Source of the DNA: Muribaculaceae bacterium
Lineage (GTDB): Bacteria; Bacteroidota; Bacteroidia; Bacteroidales; Muribaculaceae
Reading direction: 5' to 3'
Length of the DNA: 7,782 nucleotides
Assembly (NCBI GenBank): GCA_016287065.1
Contig: JAEEVB010000109.1
Location: forward strand, 1-7,782
Positions 1 through 4,705 of this stretch are shown here, one piece after another (position 1 is the first letter of the stretch; each line of letters begins with the position of its first letter). A program made the position numbers and the translations under genes. The notes below the pieces were generated by a model, which had not been told where the DNA came from, made no database searches, and was given only the letters and a program-made list of their open reading frames with translations.

Positions 1-566
1 GGCAACGATAGCATCATCACGGGATCGACAATGGCAATTTGCGGAATGGTCTGTTCAAAGCCAAAACTCACTTTTTCGTTCAGGTCCTCGTCGGTAATCA
101 CTGCCCAGGGGTCGATTTCAGTACCAGTGCCTGCTGTGGTGGGAATGGCCACGATGGGCAGCGCATGGTCGAAGGGTTTCCCCTTGCCCGAACCACTGGG
201 CACGTAGTCCCACAGGTCACCCTCGTTGCACGCCATCACGGCAATGGCCTTAGCAGTGTCGATAGAACTGCCACCACCCAGACCGATGACGAAGTCGCAC
301 TGAGCCTCGCGGCACATCTTGGCACCTTCCATCACATGGCGTTTCACAGGGTTAGGCAGCACCTTGTCGAACACTTCACAAGCCACGCCGGCACTCCACA
401 ACTGCTCCTTGACGGCATCGACATAGCCATGCTTGCGCATAGAGCCGCCCGCCGAAATCACGATGAGGGCCCGCTTGCCAGGGAGTTTAACTTTTGAGAG
501 TTGACGCAGTTCACCAGCACCGAAGATGAAACGCGTGGGAATAAAAAGAGAGAATTTTGTCATCAT
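1..566 (-). CDS. Iron-containing alcohol dehydrogenase (butanol dehydrogenase-like), 5' part only
   Basis: The minus-strand reading frame gives 188 codons from ATG at 566 and stays open through the left edge, so the C-terminal half is missing. It matches the N-terminal nucleotide-binding domain of group III (Fe-dependent) alcohol dehydrogenases. Visible are the opening FxFGAGxL (residues 13-20), the NAD(P)-binding glycine turn GLGGGSSIDTAK (95-106), the family stretch IPTTAGTGTE (141-150) and IAIVDP (177-182). The iron ligands (an Asp in a later GxDALxHxxE segment and three downstream His) lie beyond the edge, so an intact metal site cannot be confirmed. The family reduces aldehydes or ketones to alcohols in the cytoplasm with NAD(P)H. 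The TEIDPWAVITD segment resembles the butanol dehydrogenase/YqhD branch, but substrate cannot be set from this half. A second ATG follows directly at 563. The gene is divergent from slyD, 225 bp away. Confidence 0.93.
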   Translation of the reverse strand, partial: MMTKFSLFIPTRFIFGAGELRQLSKVKLPGKRALIVISAGGSMRKHGYVDAVKEQLWSAGVACEVFDKVLPNPVKRHVMEGAKMCREAQCDFVIGLGGGSSIDTAKAIAVMACNEGDLWDYVPSGSGKGKPFDHALPIVAIPTTAGTGTEIDPWAVITDEDLNEKVSFGFEQTIPQIAIVDPVMMLSL

Positions 567-602
567 AGTCGTTTTCGATATTAGAAGCCCTTTAGTGGGG
601 GT

Positions 603-610
603 GAAACGTA
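603..610 (-). promoter_or_regulatory. Weak -7-like element for the alcohol dehydrogenase gene
   Basis: Read on the minus strand this is TACGTTTC, one mismatch from the Bacteroidetes -7 consensus TAnnTTTG, 37 nt before the ATG at 566. No -33 TTG is seen at the expected distance, so this is only a candidate. Confidence 0.25.
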
Positions 611-738
611 TTGCCCGAATTGGCCATTCGGCTATCAGGATCTGTTATTTTGCGTAAAATTAGTGAATTTTCGGCTGTTTTGCAAGCAAACGGTCCAAAA
701 ACTGCACCTATAGTGATGCCGAGTTGCAAAAAAAGCCG

Positions 739-746
739 TAAATTTG
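739..746 (+). promoter_or_regulatory. Bacteroidetes-type -7 promoter element for slyD
   Basis: TAAATTTG matches the TAnnTTTG consensus of the primary Bacteroidetes sigma factor exactly and ends 45 nt before the slyD ATG at 792. That implies a leader of about 40 nt. A convincing -33 element is not visible: the nearest TTG, at 724-726, is too close. Confidence 0.5.
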
Positions 747-791
747 AAGCCTATTTCATATTAGTAATCACTTAATAAGCATTTATTCATA

Positions 792-1427
792 ATGGAAACA
801 ATCAAATTTGGCAAATATGTAGAACTCGCATACGAGATTTTTGTTGTCGATAACGACGGTGAGGCATCGGTCTTCAAGTTCACCCCTGAGCGCCCCGACG
901 CATTCGTGTTTGGCCTTGACCAGGGCATGATAGAGGGCTTCATGAAGCGCATCGAGAACCTGGAGCAGGGAGCAGCCTTCGATTTCACACTGGCACCTGA
1001 AGAGGCTTTCGGTCCCAAAGATCCCAACATGATTATGGAAATCGACAAGAGCATCTTCAATGTGAACGGCGAATTTGACAGCGAGAAGGTGTTTGAGGGA
1101 GCCATGGTTCCCATGCAGACGTCTGACGGCTATCGCATCGACGGACTTGTGGAGAAAATTACCGACGACAAGGTGACCATCGACTTCAATCATCAGCTTG
1201 CCGGCGAGACCGTGCGCTATGCAGGCACAGTAATCACCGTGCGCGATGCCACTCCCGAAGAACTGAACCCACCCAAACACCACTGCGGTGGCGGTTGCAA
1301 CTGTGACGACTGCAATCACGGCGACTGTGGCCATGACCATGACCACGGCTGCTGCGACCACGAGCACGACTGCGACGGCGGCCACCATCACCACCACGGC
1401 GAGGGCTGCTGCCACCATCACGGCTAA
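792..1427 (+). CDS. slyD: SlyD-type FKBP peptidyl-prolyl cis-trans isomerase with Cys/His-rich tail
   Basis: A 211-residue cytoplasmic peptidyl-prolyl isomerase and metal-binding chaperone. The FKBP half starts at residues 5-70 (KFGKYVELAYEIFVVDNDGE, then FGLDQGMIEGF at 40-50, the usual 'G..liPGfe' region). The insert-in-flap chaperone segment is near 73-130, and the FKBP closing motif NHQLAGETV with VRDATPEEL runs at 133-158. That last part aligns by eye with E. coli SlyD (NHMLAGQN, IREATEEEL). Residues 163-211 hold 16 His and 10 Cys, including CCDHEHDC and a run of five His. In the family this tail binds Ni and Zn and supports metallocentre assembly, such as hydrogenase nickel delivery. No hydrogenase or metal gene is seen nearby, so the client here is unknown. 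There is no Shine-Dalgarno sequence, as expected for Bacteroidetes. The gene is monocistronic: own promoter candidate, own terminator. Confidence 0.93.
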   Translation: METIKFGKYVELAYEIFVVDNDGEASVFKFTPERPDAFVFGLDQGMIEGFMKRIENLEQGAAFDFTLAPEEAFGPKDPNMIMEIDKSIFNVNGEFDSEKVFEGAMVPMQTSDGYRIDGLVEKITDDKVTIDFNHQLAGETVRYAGTVITVRDATPEELNPPKHHCGGGCNCDDCNHGDCGHDHDHGCCDHEHDCDGGHHHHHGEGCCHHHG

Positions 1428-1481
1428 CCCCCGACCGGCGCACGTGCCTTCAGCGCAATTCTGCCGCTAAGTAAAGCCACA

Positions 1482-1524
1482 CAGGGCGGACACCTCACAC
1501 CGAGGCTCCGCCCTGCATTTTTTT
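1482..1524 (+). terminator. Intrinsic terminator of slyD
   Basis: A perfect 9-bp stem, CAGGGCGGA (1482-1490) with TCCGCCCTG (1507-1515), carries an inner 4-bp stem, CCTC (1493-1496) with GAGG (1502-1505). Seven T residues follow at 1518-1524. The T-tract lies only on the plus-strand side, so it ends slyD and protects the converging barrel gene. It is not a terminator for that gene. Confidence 0.9.
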
Positions 1525-1562
1525 CGGAAACAACTATTAGACCCGACGAGGGGGTGGGTGTT

Positions 1563-2096
1563 TCAGAACTTATATCTTAATCCGGCCACAAGGAGACCTT
1601 GCTCACCAAATCCCAATTCAAGGAATCCCCTGAAAGCACTGCCAAACTCGGCGCCCATCACCGAAGCCTGCCAGGCGAACGCCGCCTTTGTCTTATCTTG
1701 GGAGTCAATATTTTCCATGCCTATAAGCACACCGAGCGCCACTTTTGAATACAGACTAATGTGCTCGCGATTCATCCAGTTATACTTCACAGCGGGCATG
1801 ATACTGAAGTATTTGGTGCGTGCCTTGTCGCTATCGTTCCATTTGCAGGTGCTAAATGTGCCCACAAGACCCACACCGAGCGCCCCTGCATTGGGCCGAT
1901 GGAAATATTCCGCTCCAAAGGCTCCAATATAGTTCGTTTGCTTGCCCGAGAAAATTCCCTTAAGATACGACGAACTCATATCGGTGAATGTGCCAAAGCC
2001 ATAAGAGACACCAATCTCGTTTTTCCACTCATTTTGGGCACTGAGGTTAAGTGTTGCAGCCAAGGCAACGACTAAAATGACAAAAATCTTTTTCAT
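1563..2096 (-). CDS. Small outer-membrane beta-barrel protein (porin-fold, function unknown)
   Basis: A 177-residue exported protein. Residues 1-20 form a clear signal peptide (MKKIFVILVVALAATLNLSA), with likely cleavage before QNEW. The mature part alternates polar and hydrophobic or aromatic residues in short strands separated by turns (EIGVSYGFG, YIGAFGAEYF, LGVGLVGTFS, YFSIMPAVKYNW, ISLYSKVALGVLIG, SVMGAEFG, GFLELGFG, LLVAGLRYKF). It ends in Phe preceded by an aromatic pattern, the usual C-terminal recognition signal for the Bam barrel-assembly machinery. About 155 mature residues suit an eight-stranded barrel. Such proteins in Bacteroidetes are often annotated only as 'porin family' or 'outer membrane beta-barrel protein'; no specific role can be assigned. 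The gene converges on slyD and has its own promoter. The short signal start and the A-rich leader support this ATG. Confidence 0.82.
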   Translation of the reverse strand: MKKIFVILVVALAATLNLSAQNEWKNEIGVSYGFGTFTDMSSSYLKGIFSGKQTNYIGAFGAEYFHRPNAGALGVGLVGTFSTCKWNDSDKARTKYFSIMPAVKYNWMNREHISLYSKVALGVLIGMENIDSQDKTKAAFAWQASVMGAEFGSAFRGFLELGFGEQGLLVAGLRYKF

Positions 2097-2138
2097 TGTG
2101 TGATTACTTTATTAAGTTTTGATTATGATTTTAAGCCG

Positions 2139-2166
2139 CAAAGGTAAAAAAATTTATCATTTTCAA
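2139..2166 (-). promoter_or_regulatory. Promoter of the outer-membrane barrel gene
   Basis: On the minus strand, TACCTTTG (2146-2139) fits the -7 consensus TAnnTTTG exactly. A TTG at 2166-2164 lies 17 nt upstream as a plausible -33 element. The expected leader is 35-40 nt before the ATG at 2096. Confidence 0.6.
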
Positions 2167-2176
2167 CGAATCTTTA

Positions 2177-2191
2177 TGCAAAACTTTTGCA
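2177..2191. repeat. 15-bp palindrome upstream of the barrel-gene promoter
   Basis: TGCAAAACTTTTGCA is a perfect inverted repeat of 7 + 1 + 7 bases. It starts 11 bp upstream of the candidate -33 TTG of the minus-strand barrel gene, a position that would suit an activator site. No known factor is assigned. Confidence 0.4.
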
Positions 2192-2292
2192 ATTTTACCC
2201 AAATTCGGTCATTTAAGTCCTCATTGGCTTCTAATTTTCACAAGGCATGAGATGAATTACCAATTGCATTCGGCCTCATAAATAAACGGCAA

Positions 2293-2322
2293 AATCCCCA
2301 AATTCGCGTGAATTTGGGGATT
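2293..2322. repeat. Perfect 13-bp hairpin, first of a tandem pair
   Basis: AATCCCCAAATTC (2293-2305) pairs perfectly with GAATTTGGGGATT (2310-2322) across a GCGT loop. On the minus strand the second arm is followed by TTTTG, a short T-run, so it could end transcription of the capsid-like gene. The T-run is weak for a classical terminator. The same motif recurs directly beside it. Confidence 0.8.
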
Positions 2323-2326
2323 ATAT

Positions 2327-2353
2327 TCCCCGAATTTCATATAAATTTGGGGA
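2327..2353. repeat. 11-bp hairpin, second of the tandem pair
   Basis: TCCCCGAATTT (2327-2337) pairs with AAATTTGGGGA (2343-2353) over a 5-base loop, with one G-T pair. The 13-mer AATTTGGGGATTA occurs identically at 2311-2323 and 2344-2356, so the two hairpins are copies of one element. On the plus strand six T residues follow, but only 10 bases later. Confidence 0.75.
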
Positions 2354-2442
2354 TTAGCGGGATTTTTTACGCAGCACAGCATCTGCTATTGCATCACAAT
2401 TACAGGGTCATGTGAAGAAATCACTGATGCTGGACGAGGGCG

Positions 2443-3846
2443 CTACTGCATGACGATGCGCATGTGGGCCTTGGGGTAGCGGAGGACCAAGCAACTGGCC
2501 TCGGTGAGAACTAGGGCATCCACATTCCTGACGCCGCTCTTCTTGAGGTCGAGCGACTCGGTGCTGAAGGGCAGGTGGCTGTACTTCTGGAGATATTGCG
2601 GGTCGATGATGAGGCCATTGTCGGGCATACCCACCTCGTCGAAAATCTCACTGAGCAACACATAGAGGGTGCCGAACTTGGAGCGCAACTGGTTGAAGTC
2701 GATGCCCCACTTGGTCACGCTCTCGGCAGCAGTCACCACCTTGGTGTAGTTGAGTTTGTTGAGGCTTCCAATGAGGCCCGAACCGCCAATCAGAATCTTG
2801 CGCTTGCTGCCGGCGTTGCCAGTAAATGCATCGCGCATCATGTCGATAACTGACTCTTGCGTGAGCGAGTCTTCGTCGTAGTTGAAGGTCTTGCCCGCCT
2901 GATACCAGATGCCCCCTGTGAGCATCACGTTCTCCTTCTTCACGGGGTCCCACAGGCGGTTCTTCACCCCGAAGAGGAAGGACTTCTCCATGCCCAGTCG
3001 CATGTCGTAGATGGCAGCCTCTTCCTGGTCGCTCATGGTCCAGGGCACCTCCTTGTTCGAGAGCTTTTGCAAAGTTGATTGTTCAATCTGCATTTTAAAT
3101 ATCTGACAGAACTGCTGTGCCTTTTGCGGCAACGACTCGAACTGGGGCGACATCACATCGAGTTCGCTGGCAGCACGCCCCATGCGAATGAGTGTGGTGC
3201 CACTGTCGATGTCGGGCATGCAATTGGTGAGCGTGCCTATCTTCTTGCCGTTTACGGGCATGGCGTAGATGCCACCTTCCTCGTCGCGTGAGGTCACATA
3301 GAGCACCAGCTCGCTGCGTGAGACACGTCCGTCGGGTTCATAGCCGTTCACTCCCTGTACCAGGATGGTGTCGGTAGCGTCGAAAATATCGTCGTTGTCG
3401 GTATAGAGCTTTACTCTCGAGGCATCGCCGGTGGCAGCCGCCTCGCTCACAGGGGCCACATAGGCGGTGTGCAGCTTGGTGGAAGTGGGCTTGGTGTCGA
3501 CGTTGTGGTAGTCGACAATCATTGAGCCCGCATGCTTGCTGCCTGCACAGCGAGAGAGCTGGTCGACGGGCGTGGCCATGGGGCGAATTTTCACTATTTG
3601 CTGGTCAATCTCGTTGAGCAGCAGATCGGGGGCAGCCTCGCGGGTCACATCGGTGGTGAGCGGCCCATCGACCACATGCTTGCCGCCAGCCACACCGGTC
3701 ACGAGCGTGGCCATGGCCAGTTGGGCACCGCTGCCGTCGCCAGCCGTGCACGAGATGAACAGGAGGAACAGTACTACCAATAGCAGTACCAAAAGTTTCA
3801 CGTTGCGTTTGAGCCATTTGACTCGTTCAAAGAATTTGGTTTTCAT
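2443..3846 (-). CDS. Phage major-capsid-like protein with hydrophobic N-terminal segment
   Basis: 467 residues from ATG at 3846. From about residue 60 the protein reads like an HK97-fold major capsid protein of the type common in Bacteroidetes phages and prophages, possibly the SU10/DUF5309 group. Visible are an N-arm-like LTTDVTREAAPDLLLNEID (63-81) with KIRPMATPVDQLSR (86-99), an inserted beta region (145-220), a long helical RMGRAASELD...FCQIFKMQIEQSTL (221-259), KILIGGSGLIGSL (350-362), FGTLYVLLSEIF and IIDPQYL (391-419), and a closing LTEASCLVLRYPKAHMRIV (447-465). The family call is from memory of such sequences and is moderate. Residues 1-17 are basic, 18-32 are strongly hydrophobic, and FISC (30-33) resembles a loose lipobox, which is unusual for a capsid protein. 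I chose 3846 because the A-rich leader there suits Bacteroidetes starts. ATG at 3714 (M45, MATLVTG) would remove the hydrophobic part and is the alternative. The upstream small gene lies 118 bp away, probably in the same transcript. Confidence 0.6.
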   Translation of the reverse strand: MKTKFFERVKWLKRNVKLLVLLLVVLFLLFISCTAGDGSGAQLAMATLVTGVAGGKHVVDGPLTTDVTREAAPDLLLNEIDQQIVKIRPMATPVDQLSRCAGSKHAGSMIVDYHNVDTKPTSTKLHTAYVAPVSEAAATGDASRVKLYTDNDDIFDATDTILVQGVNGYEPDGRVSRSELVLYVTSRDEEGGIYAMPVNGKKIGTLTNCMPDIDSGTTLIRMGRAASELDVMSPQFESLPQKAQQFCQIFKMQIEQSTLQKLSNKEVPWTMSDQEEAAIYDMRLGMEKSFLFGVKNRLWDPVKKENVMLTGGIWYQAGKTFNYDEDSLTQESVIDMMRDAFTGNAGSKRKILIGGSGLIGSLNKLNYTKVVTAAESVTKWGIDFNQLRSKFGTLYVLLSEIFDEVGMPDNGLIIDPQYLQKYSHLPFSTESLDLKKSGVRNVDALVLTEASCLVLRYPKAHMRIVMQ

Positions 3847-3860
3847 GGTTGTAGTTTTTA

Positions 3861-3889
3861 GAAAATAGAAAATAGGGAATAGTAGAATA
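3861..3889. repeat. Heptamer tandem repeat (GAAAATA-type) in the capsid-like gene leader
   Basis: GAAAATA, GAAAATA and GGGAATA are followed by GTAGAATA. These are about four units of 7-8 bp, the first two identical, 15 bp upstream of the minus-strand ATG at 3846. It abuts the octamer array. Confidence 0.6.
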
Positions 3890-3892
3890 GTG

Positions 3893-3956
3893 TCGAGTTT
3901 TCGAGTAATCGAGCAATCGAGTAGTCGAGTGATTGAAAAGCCGAAAATTCGAGTTC
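3893..3956. repeat. Eight tandem 8-bp units (TCGAGTNN) between the two capsid-locus genes
   Basis: In register from 3893 the units are TCGAGTTT, TCGAGTAA, TCGAGCAA, TCGAGTAG, TCGAGTGA, TTGAAAAG, CCGAAAAT and TCGAGTTC. Six of the eight begin TCGAG; units six and seven have drifted. The total is 64 bp. Because 8 is not a multiple of 3, gain or loss of a unit would shift any frame reading through it. Confidence 0.85.
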
Positions 3957-3964
3957 TGGAGGAA

Positions 3965-4417
3965 TTAGCCGAAGTCGTCCCAGAAGCTGCGCTTGGCATA
4001 GCGGGGGAAGGCTGCCGGCTTCACCTCGGTTTCTGGAGGTTCAGTGGCGGCCCGGTTCACAATTTCAATTTTCTCGTTGCGCCCGCGCAAGTAACCTGCA
4101 GCATCGGCATTTTTCAGGTCTTCGTCGCGACTGATGGCCTGCGCAATGAGTTTTACCACATTGTGGCTCAATCGGCCCTGCTCCAGTGGAGCAAGCACCT
4201 CCTCGACCACGCTGGCAATAGCATCGGTCAGTCCCAGCGCCTGGGCAGCCTCGGCCACCACTTGACTGAAGGTGGGCTCTTGATGCTCAGGAGCAGACTG
4301 TGGGGCGAGTTCAGGAGGCTGAGGGTGGCTGCACTGCTCGGCCATGTCGGGAGCCACGGCATCGCCCGCCACTTGTGCCTCTTGCAGCACCTTGTTCAGT
4401 TCTTGATTGTTTTTCAT
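3965..4417 (-). CDS. Small acidic protein paired with the capsid-like gene (possible scaffold or assembly partner)
   Basis: 150 residues, ATG at 4417, TAA at 3965-3967. I do not recognise a named domain. Residues 1-29 are polar and helical, 30-49 form a Pro/Glu/Gln-rich linker, and 50-105 are Ala/Leu/Glu-rich and likely helical (FSQVVAEAAQALGLTD, VVEEVLAPLEQG, VVKLIAQAISRDEDL). A conserved-looking AGYLRGRNEKIE follows at 107-118, and the tail is aromatic and basic (PRYAKRSFWDDFG). There is no signal peptide or membrane segment. It lies directly upstream of the capsid-like gene on the same strand, with a promoter only in front of this gene, so co-expression is likely. Small helical proteins just before a capsid gene are often scaffolding or maturation factors; that role is inferred from position only. 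Codon pattern and a plausible start favour this strand over the overlapping plus-strand frame. Confidence 0.72.
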   Translation of the reverse strand: MKNNQELNKVLQEAQVAGDAVAPDMAEQCSHPQPPELAPQSAPEHQEPTFSQVVAEAAQALGLTDAIASVVEEVLAPLEQGRLSHNVVKLIAQAISRDEDLKNADAAGYLRGRNEKIEIVNRAATEPPETEVKPAAFPRYAKRSFWDDFG

Positions 4418-4426
4418 AAATGATGA

Positions 4427-4447
4427 GGTTTAGGGTTTAGGGTTGAG
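4427..4447. repeat. Three tandem heptamers (GGTTTAG) in the leader of the small acidic gene
   Basis: GGTTTAG, GGTTTAG and GGTTGAG lie 10 bp upstream of the minus-strand ATG at 4417, inside the predicted leader. The plus strand reads like a plant telomere repeat (TTTAGGG), which is coincidental. Confidence 0.6.
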
Positions 4448-4465
4448 TGATTTTGATTCACGTTG

Positions 4466-4473
4466 CAAAATTA
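4466..4473 (-). promoter_or_regulatory. -7 promoter element for the capsid-like locus
   Basis: Minus-strand TAATTTTG fits TAnnTTTG exactly, 48 nt before the ATG at 4417. A TTTG at 4486-4483 is only 9 nt upstream, too close for a standard -33, so the upstream element is unclear. Confidence 0.45.
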
Positions 4474-4638
4474 TGGCCGAGCCAAACCCTCGCACCATGT
4501 TAATCGCACACAATGGCACGTTGATGACGAAACGGGCCCATCCTCATTTAAAAAGGTCTTACCACATTTGCCGTAAACAACTATATGAAATAACATCTTT
4601 TAACTAAAAATAGATAATTAACTTTATATTTTTTATAT

Positions 4639-4646
4639 TATCTTTG
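4639..4646 (+). promoter_or_regulatory. -7 promoter element for the BspA-like gene
   Basis: TATCTTTG matches TAnnTTTG exactly and lies 59 nt before the ATG at 4706, in a very AT-rich stretch (about 4600-4700). No clear -33 TTG is present at the usual spacing. The 288-bp region 4418-4705 is otherwise empty apart from the divergent promoter and the heptamer repeat. Confidence 0.55.
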
Positions 4647-4705
4647 TGTTTTATAAAATTTATTTTACCATTTAACCTAAATTATTAAAATTAAATACCA
4701 TCGCT

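Larger units (their letters stand above)
2097..2442. other. 346-bp intergenic region between the barrel gene and the capsid-like gene
   Basis: No gene with a credible start or codon pattern is visible here. From low to high coordinate the stretch holds the barrel-gene promoter, a 15-bp palindrome (2177-2191), an AT-rich tract, two tandem hairpins (2293-2353), and an 18-codon in-frame extension after the capsid-like gene's stop (2386-2442). The hairpins are the only candidates for ending the capsid-like transcript. Confidence 0.7.

Noticed and set aside
39..497. 152-codon plus-strand frame at the left edge
   Set aside because: It lies opposite the iron-dependent alcohol dehydrogenase, which shows clear family motifs on the minus strand.
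783..1421. 212-codon minus-strand frame opposite slyD, very rich in Val and Ala
   Set aside because: The Val/Ala run is the reverse complement of the His/Cys codons of the SlyD tail. The SlyD reading is certain, so this frame is an artefact.
2357..2370. Six T residues after the second hairpin as a plus-strand terminator
   Set aside because: They lie 10 bases beyond the stem, and no plus-strand gene lies upstream to be terminated.
3893..3956. CRISPR array
   Set aside because: The units are 8 bp and directly adjacent, with no spacers, and no cas gene is visible.
2443..3999. Longer 518-codon version of the capsid-like gene starting at ATG 3999
   Set aside because: The extra 51 codons overlap the end of the upstream gene and run through the octamer and heptamer repeats. 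The encoded sequence looks like translated repeat, and the ATG at 3846 has a better leader. Kept only as a frame-variation idea in the findings.
3890..4423. 177-codon plus-strand frame covering the small acidic gene
   Set aside because: It begins inside the octamer repeat and lies opposite a minus-strand gene with a promoter, a plausible start and a coherent composition. It has no recognisable motif, so it is an antisense shadow.
4498..4608. 36-codon plus-strand frame from ATG 4498 in the divergent gap
   Set aside because: It has no promoter at the usual distance, no recognisable motif and an unremarkable composition. The region is better explained as upstream DNA of two divergent units.
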